Of a DNA stretch of 64,000 nucleotides, positions 37,121-48,458 are shown in pieces. The translations under genes and the position numbers were made by a program. Numbering within the stretch: position 1 is the stretch's first letter; every line of letters starts with the position of its first letter. The DNA comes from Erwinia typographi (GTDB taxonomy: Bacteria; Pseudomonadota; Gammaproteobacteria; Enterobacterales; Enterobacteriaceae), in the NCBI RefSeq assembly GCF_000773975.1, contig NZ_JRUQ01000055.1:119049-183048 (forward strand), given 5' to 3'. The notes below the pieces were generated by a model. That model saw only the letters and a list, made by a program, of their open reading frames with translations. It was not told where the DNA came from and did no database searches.

Positions 37121-37879
37121 TTAATGCTCGCGACCGCAGACTTCGCAGGCCGGATCTTTTTGCAGCTTCAGCTCGCGGAACTGCAGCGTCATGGCGTCAT
37201 ACATCAGCAGTTTTCCCGGCACGGCGCTGCCATATTGCGTCAGCACCCGCAGAGCCTCCATGGCCTGAAGCGAACCGATCACCCCCACCAGCGGTGCCAT
37301 GACCCCAGCCTCCACGCAGCTTAGGGTGGCCTCGCCAAACAGGCGGCTGATGCAGCGGTAGCAGGGCTCATCCTGCCGCCAGCGAAAGACGCTGATTTGC
37401 CCCTCCATGCGGATTGCCGCCCCGGAGATTAGCGGCGTTTTGCTGCTGTGGCACAGCCTGTTCAGCTGCTCGCGGGTGGCTACATTATCCGTGCAGTCCA
37501 GCACCACATCATGGCGGCTGATAAGCTCAGCGAGTTTTTCCTCGCTGAGCCGCTCGCTGATGGCCTCAATAGCGATTAGCGGGTTGATGGCGCTGAGCTG
37601 GCGGCGGGCAGATTCCACCTTCGCTACGCCAATCTGGTCATCGCGATGCAGGATCTGCCGCTGGAGATTGGAGAGCGACACGGTGTCGAAATCCAACAGC
37701 GTGAGGTGCCCCACGCCAGCCGATGCCAGGTAAGGGCTGGCTGCGCAGCCCAGGCCGCCAAGGCCGACAACCAGCGCTTTTGACGCCTTCAGCTTTTCCT
37801 GACCGTCGAAATCAAAGCCGCGCAGCACAATCTGGCGGTTGTAGCGCAGGGTCTCTTCATCGCTGAGCTCTGGCAGCAT
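37121..37879 (-). CDS. moeB: Molybdopterin-synthase adenylyltransferase MoeB
   Basis: A 252-residue E1-like enzyme. It has the ATP-binding GLGGLGCAASPYLASAGVG, the arginine-finger region RQILH, and zinc cysteines CYRC and CEVC. MoeB adenylates the C-terminus of MoaD for molybdopterin synthesis. It follows moeA with one base between, as an operon. Confidence 0.95.
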   Translation of the reverse strand: MLPELSDEETLRYNRQIVLRGFDFDGQEKLKASKALVVGLGGLGCAASPYLASAGVGHLTLLDFDTVSLSNLQRQILHRDDQIGVAKVESARRQLSAINPLIAIEAISERLSEEKLAELISRHDVVLDCTDNVATREQLNRLCHSSKTPLISGAAIRMEGQISVFRWRQDEPCYRCISRLFGEATLSCVEAGVMAPLVGVIGSLQAMEALRVLTQYGSAVPGKLLMYDAMTLQFRELKLQKDPACEVCGREH

Positions 37880-37880
37880 C

Positions 37881-39113
37881 TCAGCCCTCCAGCAGGCTAT
37901 TGAACGGCTCGATCTCTACCCACTCACCGACCTCAACGTTCCCCCGATCGCGCTCCAGTACGATAAAGCAATTGGCCTGGCTGAACGAGCTGAAGACATG
38001 CGAACCCTGCGGACCAGTGGTGTGAACCTCAAGTTCTCCCTGAGCATTACGCCGCAGATGGCCGCGCTGGAAATCCAGGCGTCCGGGAGACTTCTTCAAT
38101 CCTGTAGCCGCCTTCACGCGCTGGCGGGGAGGAAGCGCAGGCCCCTGTTGCCCGGTCAGCTTGGCCAGTAGAGGTTGCACCAGTTGGTAAAAGGTGAGGG
38201 CGGCGGAAACCGGATTGCCCGGCAGGCCGCAGAACCAGCTGTTGCTCAGGCGGCCAAAAGCAAAGGGTTTGCCCGGCTTGATCGCCAGCTTCCAAAAGCT
38301 GATTTCACCGAGCTCTTCCAGCAGGTTTTTAGTGTAGTCAGCCTCGCCTACCGACACGCCGCCGCTGCTGATGACCACGTCTGCCTGGCCGTCAGCCAGC
38401 CTGAACGCTTCGCGCAGCGCCTCGCGATCGTCGGGAATGATGCCCAGATCGATCGTTTCACAGCCAAGCTTGTCCAGCATCAGACGGACGGCAAAACGGT
38501 TGGTGTCGTAAATCTGTCCCTCGGCCAGCGTCTGCCCAACGGGCTGAAGCTCATCGCCGGTGGAGAACAGAGCAACGCGCAGTTTGCGCCGCACCTGCAC
38601 TTCTGCAATGCCAAGCGAGGCCAGAAGCGGTAGCTCCGCCGCGCCGAGGCGCGTACCTGTACGCAGCACCGTAGCGCCCTGCAAAATATCATCGCCAGCC
38701 AGGCGAATATTCTGTCCTTCGATCACGTCGGCCAGGATGCGAATGCTGTCGCCATCTTCCCCGACCTGCTCTTGCATCACCACGGCTTCGGTGCCTGGTG
38801 GGATCGGCGCGCCGGTCATAATACGGACGCAGCTTCCCGCCGGCCATTCACCTTTAAACGGTGCGCCGGCAAAGGCTTTGCCCACAACCTTCAGTGGCTG
38901 AGCGGCCAGATCGGCCATCTTCAGCGCATAGCCGTCCATCGCCGAGTTGGCAAAAGGCGGCACGTCAAGGGGGGAGGTCACGGCACAGGCGGTAATCCGT
39001 CCGGCGGCCGAGGTAATCGGCAGCGTTTCCGTTTCGGTAACAGGGGTAATGGCCGCCAGCATGAGTGCCAGCGCATCGTCAAGCGAGATCAAACCCGCAG
39101 TAAAGGCTTCCAT
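37881..39113 (-). CDS. moeA: Molybdopterin molybdenumtransferase MoeA
   Basis: The 410-residue enzyme inserts molybdate into adenylylated molybdopterin. Visible marks are [42 protein letters not shown], the [14 protein letters not shown] active-site loop and GLPGNPVSA. First gene of moeAB, divergent from iaaA. Confidence 0.95.
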   Translation of the reverse strand: MEAFTAGLISLDDALALMLAAITPVTETETLPITSAAGRITACAVTSPLDVPPFANSAMDGYALKMADLAAQPLKVVGKAFAGAPFKGEWPAGSCVRIMTGAPIPPGTEAVVMQEQVGEDGDSIRILADVIEGQNIRLAGDDILQGATVLRTGTRLGAAELPLLASLGIAEVQVRRKLRVALFSTGDELQPVGQTLAEGQIYDTNRFAVRLMLDKLGCETIDLGIIPDDREALREAFRLADGQADVVISSGGVSVGEADYTKNLLEELGEISFWKLAIKPGKPFAFGRLSNSWFCGLPGNPVSAALTFYQLVQPLLAKLTGQQGPALPPRQRVKAATGLKKSPGRLDFQRGHLRRNAQGELEVHTTGPQGSHVFSSFSQANCFIVLERDRGNVEVGEWVEIEPFNSLLEG

Positions 39114-39365
39114 AAAGTCTCCAGCGTGCCCGAACGGTCAGGCAGGCATCTAATCAGATGATGTTATTATGGCGCGATTTCCCCCTCTGGTCACGCAAAC
39201 CCCCAGCGGAGGTATGACATAGAACATTTCGTTATTATCAGCCAGCGAACATTCTGCTTTACATCACTTTACAGCCTGCCTATAGTCGAAAACGGCTTAA
39301 TACTTAACAAATTCAATCTAACTCAGTGTTTTTCATGCTGATTTGGCACGCAGGGTTATCAGATT

Positions 39366-40328
39366 ATGGTCAGAGCAGTTATTGCTATCCACGGTGGTGC
39401 GGGCGCAATCGCGCGCGCCAGCATGAGCGCCGGGAAAGAGCAGCGCTATATTCAGGCCCTGTCGGAAATTGTTGCCAGCGGTCAGGCGATCCTCGCCAGC
39501 GGCGGCAGCGCGCTTGAGGCCGTCACCGAAGCGGTGCGGCTGCTGGAAGAGTGTCCGCTGTTTAATGCGGGTAAAGGCGCTGTGTTCACGCATCAGGGCA
39601 GCCACGAGCTGGACGCCAGCGTGATGGACGGTCGTTCGCTGGAGGCGGGCGCCGTTGCTGGCGTTCGCACCGTGCGTAATCCCGTGCTGGCTGCCCGCGC
39701 AGTGCTCGAAAACAGCCCGCATGTGATGTTTACCGGCGAAGGGGCCGAGAAATTTGCTGCGGCCCAGGGACTGGAGATGGTGTCCCCGGACTTCTTCTCC
39801 ACTTCTGAACGCCGGGAGCAGTTACAGCGTGCGCTGCAATCCGAAGGCGTGATGCTGGATCACGACGGCGCGGCGCACACCTCTGACGATCCGCTTGATG
39901 CGGATCGCAAGTTCGGCACGGTAGGTGCCGTAGCGCTGGATTTGGCTGGTAACCTTGCTGCCGCGACTTCTACCGGCGGCATGACCAACAAACAGCCAGG
40001 ACGCGTAGGGGATTCTCCGATCGTTGGCGCGGGCTGCTATGCCAACAATGCCAACGTGGCGGTTTCCTGCACCGGCACTGGCGAAGTCTTTATGCGCACG
40101 CTGGCCGCTTATGATATCGCGGCGCTGATGGAGTACGGCGGTTTGTCGCTGAAAGAAGCCAGCGACCGCGTGGTAATGGAAAAAATTCTGGTGCTGGGCG
40201 GCAGCGGCGGTGTGATAGCCGTTGACCGTGAGGGCAACGTGGCGCTGCCCTTCAACAGTGAAGGGATGTATCGCGGCTATGGCTACGTTGGCGATGCGCC
40301 TAACATCGGTATTTACCGCGAAAAATAA
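39366..40328 (+). CDS. iaaA: Isoaspartyl peptidase/L-asparaginase IaaA
   Basis: A 320-residue Ntn-hydrolase precursor that self-cleaves to expose a catalytic threonine (Thr185, GTVGAVALD). AVIAIHGGAGAI at the N-terminus and CTGTGEVFMR near the end are typical. It hydrolyses isoaspartyl dipeptides and asparagine. It lies directly before gsiABCD, as in E. coli, linking dipeptide breakdown with glutathione import. Confidence 0.95.
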   Translation: MVRAVIAIHGGAGAIARASMSAGKEQRYIQALSEIVASGQAILASGGSALEAVTEAVRLLEECPLFNAGKGAVFTHQGSHELDASVMDGRSLEAGAVAGVRTVRNPVLAARAVLENSPHVMFTGEGAEKFAAAQGLEMVSPDFFSTSERREQLQRALQSEGVMLDHDGAAHTSDDPLDADRKFGTVGAVALDLAGNLAAATSTGGMTNKQPGRVGDSPIVGAGCYANNANVAVSCTGTGEVFMRTLAAYDIAALMEYGGLSLKEASDRVVMEKILVLGGSGGVIAVDREGNVALPFNSEGMYRGYGYVGDAPNIGIYREK

Positions 40329-40337
40329 GGAAGAAGG

Positions 40338-42194
40338 ATGTCGGCAACCCCCGAATTGCCTGCCGGGCAGGTGCTCTCAGTCAGAAATCTCAGCGTCAGC
40401 TTCCGTCAGGAGGAGGGCGTGGTGCAGGCGGTTAAAAACCTGTCGCTGGACGTTCAGCGCGGCGAAACGCTGGCTATTGTCGGTGAATCAGGCTCGGGAA
40501 AATCCGTTACCTCGCTGGCTTTGATGCGGTTGGTGGAGCAGGGTGGCGGCAGGATCGACAGTGGCCAGATGTGGCTACGCAGGCGAAACGATCGGGTCAT
40601 CGATCTGGCAGGCGCGCGCCAGTCCCAGCTGCGCGGTATTCGCGGCGCTGATATGGCGATGATTTTTCAGGAGCCGATGACCTCGCTGAATCCGGTTTTT
40701 CCGGTAGGGGAACAAATTGCCGAGTCTGTTCGCCTGCATCAGGGCAAAAGCCACCGTGAGGCGCTGAAAGAGGCGGAACGGCTGCTCGACCTGGTGCGTA
40801 TTCCTGAAGCCAGAAACGTGCTCTCGCGCTTTCCGCACCAGCTTTCCGGCGGGATGCGTCAGCGGGTAATGATTGCGATGGCGCTGTGCTGCAAACCGGC
40901 GCTGCTGATTGCCGATGAGCCGACCACGGCGCTGGACGTGACGATTCAGGCGCAAATCCTACAGCTGATCCGCGTGCTGCAAAAAGAGATGCAGATGGGG
41001 GTGATTTTTATCACTCATGATATGGGCGTGGTGGCTGAAATGGCCGACCGGGTACAGGTGATGTACCGGGGTGACGTGGTGGAGACCGGTCCGGTTGAGG
41101 ACATTTTCGCCTCCCCGCAGCAGCCTTATACTCAGGCGCTGCTGGCCGCGGTGCCTAAACTCGGCTCCATGACCGGGCACCCTTTCCCGGCTAAATTTCC
41201 CCTGCTCTCACCGCAGAAACATGATGCGATCGAGGTGCCGCAGGACACGGTGTCGCCGGAGGCCGAACCGGTTTTACAGGTTCGGGAGCTGGTCACCCGC
41301 TTTGATATCCGTAGCGGCCTGTTTAATCGGGTCACGCGACGCGTTCATGCGGTAGAAAAAGTGAGTTTTGACCTCAGACCTGGCGAAACGCTGGCACTGG
41401 TTGGCGAGTCCGGCTGCGGAAAATCCACCACCGGTCGGTCGCTGCTAAGGCTGGTTGAGAGTCAGGGCGGCAGCATTACCTTCAACGGCAAGCGCATCGA
41501 CACGTTGTCCGGCCCGGCGCTGTCCCATCTGCGGCGGGATATCCAGTTTATTTTTCAGGATCCCTACGCGTCGCTTGATCCCCGGCTCACGGTTGGCTTC
41601 TCGATAATGGAGCCGCTGCTGGTTCACGGTCTGGCAAAAGGGCAGGAAGCGGAAGCGCGCGTGGCATGGCTGCTGGAGCGGGTTGGCCTGCTGCCGGAAC
41701 ACGCGCGGCGCTATCCTCACGAATTCTCCGGCGGGCAGCGCCAGCGGATCTGTATTGCGCGTGCGCTGGCGCTTAACCCGAAGGTGGTGATTGCCGATGA
41801 GTCCGTCTCGGCGCTGGACGTTTCTATTCAGGCTCAAATCGTCAACCTGATGCTCGATCTCCAGCGTGAGTTTGGCATAGCTTTCCTGTTTATTTCTCAC
41901 GATATGGCGGTGGTTGAGCGGATTAGCCATCGCGTGGCGGTCATGTATCTTGGACAGATTGTGGAAATCGGCCCTCGCCAGTCTGTCTTTGAAAATCCTC
42001 AACATCCCTATACGCGCAAGCTGATGTCAGCCGTGCCGGTGGCCGATCCCAGTCATCGACGCCGCGAAAGGGCACTGCTGGTAGAAGAAATTCCCAGCCC
42101 GATCCGTGCCTTAGGGGACGAACCGGTCGTGGCGCCGCTGATTGAAGTGAGCGCCGGACACTATGTAGCCCGCCATGCGATTGGCGGTGCCTGA
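40338..42194 (+). CDS. gsiA: Glutathione ABC transporter ATPase GsiA
   Basis: A 618-residue double ATPase. Domain 1 has [15 protein letters not shown] and [10 protein letters not shown]; domain 2 has [15 protein letters not shown] and [10 protein letters not shown]. Each is followed by an oligopeptide-type C-terminal extension. It drives glutathione uptake through GsiCD. It starts nine bases after iaaA. Confidence 0.95.
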   Translation: MSATPELPAGQVLSVRNLSVSFRQEEGVVQAVKNLSLDVQRGETLAIVGESGSGKSVTSLALMRLVEQGGGRIDSGQMWLRRRNDRVIDLAGARQSQLRGIRGADMAMIFQEPMTSLNPVFPVGEQIAESVRLHQGKSHREALKEAERLLDLVRIPEARNVLSRFPHQLSGGMRQRVMIAMALCCKPALLIADEPTTALDVTIQAQILQLIRVLQKEMQMGVIFITHDMGVVAEMADRVQVMYRGDVVETGPVEDIFASPQQPYTQALLAAVPKLGSMTGHPFPAKFPLLSPQKHDAIEVPQDTVSPEAEPVLQVRELVTRFDIRSGLFNRVTRRVHAVEKVSFDLRPGETLALVGESGCGKSTTGRSLLRLVESQGGSITFNGKRIDTLSGPALSHLRRDIQFIFQDPYASLDPRLTVGFSIMEPLLVHGLAKGQEAEARVAWLLERVGLLPEHARRYPHEFSGGQRQRICIARALALNPKVVIADESVSALDVSIQAQIVNLMLDLQREFGIAFLFISHDMAVVERISHRVAVMYLGQIVEIGPRQSVFENPQHPYTRKLMSAVPVADPSHRRRERALLVEEIPSPIRALGDEPVVAPLIEVSAGHYVARHAIGGA

Positions 42195-42236
42195 TTTTGC
42201 TGCACAACAACAAGGACTTCAGGAGATGAACGCAAA

Positions 42237-43775
42237 ATGATGATTCATAGCAAACGTAAGTTACTGTTAGCCGCCGGTCTGTTAGGCAGCGTTGCCGCCG
42301 TTCCTGCCTGGGCAGCGAAAGATGCGGTGATCGCCGTTGGCTCCAACTTCACTACGCTCGATCCCTACGACGCAAACGATACTTTGTCGCAGGCGGTCGC
42401 CAAGTCATTTTATCAGGGCCTGTTTGGCTTTGATAAAGACATGAAGCTGGTCAACGTGCTGGCTGAGAGTGTTGATGCCAGCAAAGACGGGCTGACCTAC
42501 ACCATCAAGCTGCGAAACGGCGTTAAATTCCAGGACGGCAGCGACTTCAATGCCGAAGCGGTGAAGGTCAACCTGGATCGCGCCAGCAATCCTGATAACC
42601 ATCTGAAGCGCTATAACCTTTTTAAATCTATAGCGACGACGGAAGTGATCGATCCCTCCACGGTGAAAATCACCCTGAAGCAGCCGTTTTCCGCCTTTAT
42701 CAATACGCTGGCCAGCCCGGCTGCGGCGATGATTTCGCCAACCGCACTGAAAAAGTACGGCAAGGAGATTGGCTTCCACCCGGTTGGCACCGGGCCGTAC
42801 GAGCTGGAGACCTGGAACCAGACCGATTTTGTCAAAGTGAAGAAATTCGCTGGCTACTGGCAGCAAGGCTATCCGAAGCTGGACAGCATCACCTGGCGTC
42901 CGGTGGTGGATAACAACACCCGCGCGGCGATGCTGCAAACCGGCGAGGCGAACTTTGCCTTCCCGATCCCTTACGAGCAGGCAAAACTGCTGGAGAAGAA
43001 TCCAAAGCTGGATCTGGTGACCTCTCCCTCGATTATGCAGCGTTACATCAGCTTTAACGTTACCCAGAAGCCGTTCGACAACCCGAAAGTGCGTGAAGCC
43101 ATTAACTATGCCATCAACCGCCAGGCGCTGGTGAAAGTGGCGTTTGCGGGCTATGCCACCCCGGCAACGGGCATTGTTCCTCCTGCTATTCAATACTCTC
43201 AGGCTTATCCGGCCCCGGAATACAACCCGGCTAAGGCGCGTGAGCTGCTGAAGGAGGCTGGCTTCCCGAACGGTTTCACCACTACACTGTGGTCGTCGCA
43301 TAACCACAGCACTGCGCAGAAAGTATTGCAGTTCACCCAGCAGCAGCTGGCGCAGGTCGGCATTAAAGCCACCCTCACCGCGATGGACGCGGGCCAGCGT
43401 GCGGCAGAGGTGGAAGATAAAGGACAGAAAGAGAGCGGCGTGCGCCTGTTCTACACCGGCTGGTCGGCTTCCACCGGCGAGGCTAACTGGGCTCTGACGC
43501 CGCTGTTTGCCACCCAGTCCTGGCCGCCAACCATCTTCAATACCGCGTTCTACAGCAACCAGAAAGTGGATAGCGATCTGGCCGATGCGTTAAAAACCAC
43601 CGACGGAGAGAAAAAGGCCGCGCTGTACAAAGATGCGCAGGACATTATCTGGAAGGAACAGCCGTGGGTGCCGCTGGTGGTCGAAAAGCTGGTTTCGGCC
43701 AATACCAAAAATCTGACGGGCTTCTACGTCATGCCGGACACCTCGTTCAGCTTTGACGACGCCGATCTGAAGTAA
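42237..43775 (+). CDS. gsiB: Glutathione-binding periplasmic protein GsiB
   Basis: The 512-residue family-5 solute-binding protein begins with a signal peptide cleaved near AWA-AKDA. It carries [33 protein letters not shown] and [16 protein letters not shown] 42237 follows AGGAG at 11 bases; ATG 42240 is adjacent. A 15-bp hairpin after its stop probably protects its mRNA. Confidence 0.95.
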   Translation: MMIHSKRKLLLAAGLLGSVAAVPAWAAKDAVIAVGSNFTTLDPYDANDTLSQAVAKSFYQGLFGFDKDMKLVNVLAESVDASKDGLTYTIKLRNGVKFQDGSDFNAEAVKVNLDRASNPDNHLKRYNLFKSIATTEVIDPSTVKITLKQPFSAFINTLASPAAAMISPTALKKYGKEIGFHPVGTGPYELETWNQTDFVKVKKFAGYWQQGYPKLDSITWRPVVDNNTRAAMLQTGEANFAFPIPYEQAKLLEKNPKLDLVTSPSIMQRYISFNVTQKPFDNPKVREAINYAINRQALVKVAFAGYATPATGIVPPAIQYSQAYPAPEYNPAKARELLKEAGFPNGFTTTLWSSHNHSTAQKVLQFTQQQLAQVGIKATLTAMDAGQRAAEVEDKGQKESGVRLFYTGWSASTGEANWALTPLFATQSWPPTIFNTAFYSNQKVDSDLADALKTTDGEKKAALYKDAQDIIWKEQPWVPLVVEKLVSANTKNLTGFYVMPDTSFSFDDADLK

Positions 43776-43786
43776 ACCCCGCTATG

Positions 43787-43822
43787 GACGGCCGCGCCTC
43801 TCAAACGAGAGGCGCGGCCGTC
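43787..43822 (+). repeat. gsiB-gsiC intercistronic hairpin
   Basis: GACGGCCGCGCCTCT and its exact complement AGAGGCGCGGCCGTC flank a 6-nt loop, a perfect 15-bp stem. No T run follows, so it looks like an mRNA-stabilising element rather than a terminator, allowing more binding protein than permease. Confidence 0.8.
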
Positions 43823-43840
43823 TGCGGCGCAGGATGACGC

Positions 43841-44761
43841 ATGCTCAACTATTTTATCCGACGCATTCTGGGACTGATCCCCACGCTGCTGATTGTCGCG
43901 GTGCTGGTGTTCCTGTTTGTTCATATGCTGCCGGGCGATCCGGCGAGGCTGATTGCCGGTCCGGAAGCTGACGCCACCGTGGTGGCGCTGGTGCGGCAGC
44001 AACTGGGACTGGACCAGCCAATGATCCACCAGTTCTGGCACTTTATCAGTAGCGCCGTGCAGGGCGATTTCGGTCATTCAATGGTGTCAAAGCGGCCGGT
44101 TTCAGCTGAAATTGCGGCCCGATTCTATCCTACGCTGTGGCTGACGCTGAGCAGCATGGTGTGGTCGGTCATTTTTGGTATGACGATCGGCATTGCCTCT
44201 GCCGTCTGGCGCAACCGCTGGCCTGACCGCCTCGGCATGACGCTGGCCGTCTCCGGCATCTCCTTCCCGGCTTTTGCGCTCGGGATGCTGCTGATGCAGC
44301 TGTTCTCAGTGGAGTTGGGCTGGCTGCCTACTGTTGGCGCCGACGGCTGGAAGCACTACATTTTACCCTCGATCACGCTTGGCGCAGCGGTGGCGGCCGT
44401 TATGGCACGCTTTACCCGCGCCTCTTTTGTCGAGGTAATGCAGGAAGACTATATGCGTACCGCGCGCGCCAAAGGCGTGCGTGAAACGCTGGTGGTGGTG
44501 AAGCACGGTCTGCGCAACGCGATGATCCCGGTGGTGACCATGATGGGCCTCCAGTTTGGTTTCCTGCTGGGCGGCTCGATCGTGGTGGAAGTGGTCTTTA
44601 ACTGGCCCGGTCTGGGGCGCCTGCTGGTGGACTCGGTAGAAATGCGTGACTACCCGGTGGTGCAGGCTGAAGTGCTGCTGTTCTCGCTGGAATTTATTCT
44701 TATTAACCTGGTTGTGGACATGCTTTACGCCGCCATCAACCCCGCGATACGTTACAAATAA
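43841..44761 (+). CDS. gsiC: Glutathione ABC transporter permease GsiC
   Basis: A 306-residue DppB/OppB-type permease. The N-terminal [17 protein letters not shown], the segment [12 protein letters not shown] and the EAA loop ([14 protein letters not shown]) are visible. It pairs with GsiD as the membrane channel for glutathione. Confidence 0.94.
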   Translation: MLNYFIRRILGLIPTLLIVAVLVFLFVHMLPGDPARLIAGPEADATVVALVRQQLGLDQPMIHQFWHFISSAVQGDFGHSMVSKRPVSAEIAARFYPTLWLTLSSMVWSVIFGMTIGIASAVWRNRWPDRLGMTLAVSGISFPAFALGMLLMQLFSVELGWLPTVGADGWKHYILPSITLGAAVAAVMARFTRASFVEVMQEDYMRTARAKGVRETLVVVKHGLRNAMIPVVTMMGLQFGFLLGGSIVVEVVFNWPGLGRLLVDSVEMRDYPVVQAEVLLFSLEFILINLVVDMLYAAINPAIRYK

Positions 44762-44770
44762 GGATATGCG

Positions 44771-45676
44771 ATGAAAAACTGGCGACGTAGCGCGGCGCTC
44801 ACCGCGATGCCAACGATTAACCAACATCGCGTGCGAACGCCCTGGCGGGAGTTCTGGCGACGCTTTCGCCGCCAGCCCGTAGCGATGGCGGCAGGCGTGT
44901 TCGTGCTGCTGCTGATTGTGGTGGCGGTGCTGGCACCGTGGATTGCGCCGTTTGATGCCGAGAACTACTTTGATTACGATCGGCTGACCGAAGGCCCATC
45001 GATGATGCACTGGTTTGGCGTTGATTCGCTGGGCCGCGATATTTTCAGCCGGGTGCTGGTAGGGACGCGGCTGTCGCTGATTTCCGGCTTCTTTTCCGTG
45101 GCGATTGGCGCCGCCATTGGCACGGTGCTGGGGCTGATGGCGGGTTACTACGAAGGCTGGTGGGACCGGATCATCATGCGCATCAGCGACGTGCTGTTCG
45201 CTTTTCCGGGGATTCTGCTGGCTATTGCGGTAGTGGCGATTATGGGGTCCGGTATGTCCAACGTTATTGTGGCGGTGGCTATCTTCAGCATTCCGGCCTT
45301 CGCCCGCCTCGTTCGGGGTAATACTCTGGTGCTGAAGCACCTGACGTTTATCGAGTCAGCTCGCAGTATCGGCGCATCAGATTTCACCATCATCCTGCGG
45401 CATATTTTGCCCGGCACCATTTCGTCGATCGTGGTTTATTTCACCATGCGCATCGGCACCTCAATTATCACCGCCGCCAGCCTGTCTTTTTTGGGGTTAG
45501 GCGCACAGCCGCCCACGCCTGAGTGGGGAGCCATGCTGAATGAAGCCCGCGCCGATATGGTGATGGCGCCGCATGTGGCGGTGTTCCCCAGCCTGGCGAT
45601 TTTCCTGACGGTGCTGGCCTTTAATCTGCTGGGCGACGGCCTGCGTGATGCGCTGGATCCTAAGCTGAAGACCTGA
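44771..45676 (+). CDS. gsiD: Glutathione ABC transporter permease GsiD
   Basis: A 301-residue DppC-type permease with the N-terminal [37 protein letters not shown] and the EAA loop ([16 protein letters not shown]). It starts ten bases after gsiC and ends the iaaA-gsiABCD operon. A convergent terminator follows. Confidence 0.94.
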   Translation: MKNWRRSAALTAMPTINQHRVRTPWREFWRRFRRQPVAMAAGVFVLLLIVVAVLAPWIAPFDAENYFDYDRLTEGPSMMHWFGVDSLGRDIFSRVLVGTRLSLISGFFSVAIGAAIGTVLGLMAGYYEGWWDRIIMRISDVLFAFPGILLAIAVVAIMGSGMSNVIVAVAIFSIPAFARLVRGNTLVLKHLTFIESARSIGASDFTIILRHILPGTISSIVVYFTMRIGTSIITAASLSFLGLGAQPPTPEWGAMLNEARADMVMAPHVAVFPSLAIFLTVLAFNLLGDGLRDALDPKLKT

Positions 45677-45733
45677 GAGGGAAGAAGTGCTGGCGCACCA
45701 GAGGAAAGGCGCTGATAGTCAGGGAGCGCAGAT

Positions 45734-45777
45734 AAAAAAGCCGCCGACAGCATAAGCCAGACGGCGGCCTTTTTTTC
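45734..45777. terminator. Bidirectional terminator between gsiD and rimO
   Basis: GCCGCCG and CGGCGGC arms are flanked by A6 on the left and T8 on the right, so the hairpin can end transcripts from both converging genes. Confidence 0.88.
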
Positions 45778-45786
45778 GCAACGGGC

Positions 45787-47115
45787 TTAAATCTTCGAAG
45801 CCCAGAGATCGTATTCGTCGGCGTTATCCACCATCACGCGAACGACATCGCCCGGCTTCAGGGACTTTTCGCCGTTCAGGTAGACCGCGCCGTCGATTTC
45901 AGGCGCATCCGCCATGCTGCGGCCAATAGCCCCTTCTTCATCCACTTCGTCGATAATCACCAGAATTTCACGGCCTACTTTCTCCTGCAAACGTTCGGCA
46001 GAAATCGCCTGCTGTAGCTGCATAAAGCGTTCATAGCGCTCTTCCTTCACCGATTCCGGCACCTGCTCCGGCAGCTGATTAGCGGTAGCGCCTTCGACCG
46101 GGCTGTATTTGAAGCAGCCTACGCGATCCAGCCGCGCTTCCTTCAGGAAGTCGAGCAGCATCTGGAAGTCCTGTTCCGTTTCGCCAGGGAAGCCGACGAT
46201 AAAGGTCGATCGCAGCGTCAGGTCCGGGCAGATTTCGCGCCAGCGCTTGATACGCTCCAGCGTGCGTTCCACCGCGCCAGGGCGCTTCATCAGCTTCAGA
46301 ATGCGCGGGCTGGCGTGCTGAAGAGGGATATCCAGATAGGGCAGGATTTTACCTTCCGCCATCAGCGGAATGACGTCGTCCACATGTGGGTAAGGGTAGA
46401 CGTAGTGCAGGCGAACCCACACGCCCAGCTTCGCGAGCTGCTCGCACAGGCTGACCATACTGGTTTTCACCGGCGACCCGTTCCAGAACCCGGTACGATG
46501 CTTAACGTCCACACCATAGGCCGAGGTATCCTGAGAGATCACCAGCAGCTCTTTTACGCCGGATTCAACCAGGCGTCTGGCTTCGTCCAGCACAGAACCA
46601 ATTGGGCGGCTGTCGAGGTCGCCGCGCATTGAGGGGATGATGCAGAAGGTGCAGCGATGGTTGCAGCCTTCCGAAATCTTCAGATACGCATAGTGGCGCG
46701 GCGTCAGCTTCACCCCCTGTTCCGGCACCAGGCTAAGAAACGGATTATGCTGAGGCTTCGGCACGTAGTGGTGAACGTGCGACAGTACCTGCTCGTAGCT
46801 GTGTGGTCCGGTAATCTCCAGCACCTTTGGATGCACTTCCCGGATCTGGTTCTCTTTCGCGCCCAGACAGCCGGTCACGATCACCTTACCGTTTTCATTC
46901 AGTGCTTCACCGATCGCTTCCAGCGATTCTTGTACCGCGCTGTCGATAAATCCGCAGGTGTTGACGATCACGATTTCGGCATCGTCATAACGCGGTACGA
47001 CTTCATACCCTTCGGTCCGCAGCTCGGTGAGGATCCGCTCGGAGTCGACCAGGTTTTTAGGGCAGCCGAGCGAAACAAATCCGACCCGGGGCGCCATTGT
47101 TGTGTTTTGCGACAT
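45787..47115 (-). CDS. rimO: Ribosomal protein S12 methylthiotransferase RimO
   Basis: A 442-residue radical-SAM enzyme with an N-terminal UPF0004 domain ([16 protein letters not shown]), the CxxxCxxC cluster motif ([16 protein letters not shown]) and a C-terminal TRAM domain. It methylthiolates Asp of ribosomal protein S12. In E. coli bssR follows; here the AT-rich Hcp island takes that side. Confidence 0.95.
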   Translation of the reverse strand: MSQNTTMAPRVGFVSLGCPKNLVDSERILTELRTEGYEVVPRYDDAEIVIVNTCGFIDSAVQESLEAIGEALNENGKVIVTGCLGAKENQIREVHPKVLEITGPHSYEQVLSHVHHYVPKPQHNPFLSLVPEQGVKLTPRHYAYLKISEGCNHRCTFCIIPSMRGDLDSRPIGSVLDEARRLVESGVKELLVISQDTSAYGVDVKHRTGFWNGSPVKTSMVSLCEQLAKLGVWVRLHYVYPYPHVDDVIPLMAEGKILPYLDIPLQHASPRILKLMKRPGAVERTLERIKRWREICPDLTLRSTFIVGFPGETEQDFQMLLDFLKEARLDRVGCFKYSPVEGATANQLPEQVPESVKEERYERFMQLQQAISAERLQEKVGREILVIIDEVDEEGAIGRSMADAPEIDGAVYLNGEKSLKPGDVVRVMVDNADEYDLWASKI

Positions 47116-47634
47116 TACTCATTTCCTGTTCTGCACAGCATTTTTCGCGGGATTTTACCCATCTCCTCGCAAAATTTATACAGCAATATGAAGAGTAGGG
47201 AGATTCTCAGGAAAAATGAGGGGCCTGGCGTAAATGTCGGCTGGACATATCGACCCGCAATGCCTGCAGCTACTGGATAAGGCTAGTGCTAACAGCCAGA
47301 ATGAAAACGATATTGCTTACAATATTGAGGTAAATAGATATAAAAATTTCACTTTCGGTGTGAGTGGCTAAAAAATTCAAACTTTAAGTTAACAAAAAAG
47401 GTTTTGAAAGGCTATTTAAAAACTATACCAATAGTTTCATTAAGCAGTACTGCAAATGATTAAGCGAGATTCGATCAATTATTTCTAATGATGATGCTTT
47501 GGCAACATATACCGAAAGCTGATAACTTATTTCTATCATCGTTTATTTTTTTATTTTTATCTCTATCTTTTTCTTGATTCATACCTACCAGTTATAGTAT
47601 TACAGGAATATCAACAGGAGGTGCAAGGTAACGT
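47116..47634. other. AT-rich intergenic region right of rimO
   Basis: After the rimO start the sequence becomes strongly AT-rich, the left edge of the second Hcp island. Apart from a 45-codon reading frame at 47234 no gene was recognised. A strong ribosome site AGGAGGT at 47616-47622 serves the next reading frame. Confidence 0.5.
47234..47371 (+). CDS. Possible 45-residue small protein, unknown
   Basis: ATG 47234 opens a 45-codon frame beginning MSAGHIDPQCLQLLDKA and ending FTFGVSG. GAGGGG lies upstream at loose spacing. I do not recognise it. It may be the remnant of a longer gene lost when the Hcp island formed, or chance. Confidence 0.25.
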   Translation: MSAGHIDPQCLQLLDKASANSQNENDIAYNIEVNRYKNFTFGVSG

Positions 47635-48081
47635 ATGGATACGGTAGAAGAACTAAACGGAACGTACTTCTATGATGGAACATCAAATCTGAGTGCAGGT
47701 GAATTGTTCTTCTGGATAATGATTGATGAAACGTTGGATCATTTTGGTATCACAGATATCGCGGCCGTGACAGGAATTTATTTGGGATAAAACAGCGTTA
47801 CTGTAGCGGGGAAGCTGGCTGGAGCGACCGCCGGTACCTCGGTCGCATCTGTCTATTCAAGAAGATTGTTTCGAAGCCGAATGATGCCAGTAAGGCTACC
47901 GACATGGATTGGTTTTCCTCCTAATGCTAAAAGGATTATGACTCAGAGATTAGGAACATTTGTAGGAAGGACTATACCATTAGTTGGTTGGGTAATTTTA
48001 GCCGTTGACGTGTCAACCATTACTTTTAAAGCAGTAAAAAAATATAATACTATTGCACATCCATCCGACCGTCTGTGGTAG
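47635..48081 (+). pseudogene. Island membrane protein gene interrupted by an in-frame stop
   Basis: ATG 47635 reads MDTVEELNGTYFYDGTSNLS...GIYLG and then TAA at 47788-47790 (codon 52). The same frame continues openly for 96 codons: NSVTVAGKLAGATAGTSV, then a Gly-rich membrane segment RLGTFVGRTIPLVGWVILAVDV, to TAG 48079-48081. Both halves in one frame point to one 148-codon gene with a CAA-to-TAA change. The family is not one I can name surely. Small Gly-rich membrane proteins beside DUF1493 and hcp genes suggest a former effector or its partner. The SD AGGAGGT is intact. Confidence 0.65.
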
Positions 48082-48088
48082 GTACTTA

Positions 48089-48445
48089 ATGAGCTATTCA
48101 TGCAACATTGAACAACAAGTCATAAATTGGTATCAAGAATGCTGGAACAAACCCATTTTTCCCTTATTTAAACGTCCAGTATTGACACTGGATACCAGCC
48201 TTTCTACAGGTAAATATCCGTGGGCTAACGAAGATGCGGTGGAAATTCTTGAACAGTTTTTTGACACTTTTGAAGTGGATAGAAGGGAGTTCTCGTTCGC
48301 TAAGTACTGGCCTAATGAAGAGACATTTATACCAATTAACTCCCTGCGTTCTAAACAAAACAAGTGGAGGTGGGTGGAACCCGAACCACTAACCCTAAAA
48401 ATGCTTGTGGAATCAGCTAAAGCTGGCCATTGGCTTTATGATTAA
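48089..48445 (+). CDS. DUF1493 family protein
   Basis: A 118-residue soluble acidic protein. It matches the DUF1493 pattern: LTLDTSLSTGKYPWANEDAVEILEQFFDTFEVDRREFSF (positions 32-70, by segments) and the C-terminal LTLKMLVESAKAGHWLYD. It starts eight bases after the end of the interrupted gene and ends 13 bases before hcp copy B. Members often lie beside type VI or contact-toxin loci; an immunity role is possible but unproven. Confidence 0.72.
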   Translation: MSYSCNIEQQVINWYQECWNKPIFPLFKRPVLTLDTSLSTGKYPWANEDAVEILEQFFDTFEVDRREFSFAKYWPNEETFIPINSLRSKQNKWRWVEPEPLTLKMLVESAKAGHWLYD

Positions 48446-48458
48446 AAGGAGTTTTTCT

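Noticed and set aside
46657..47280. 207-codon frame opposite rimO
   Set aside because: It is the antisense reading of rimO; the opposing gene has clear radical-SAM motifs.
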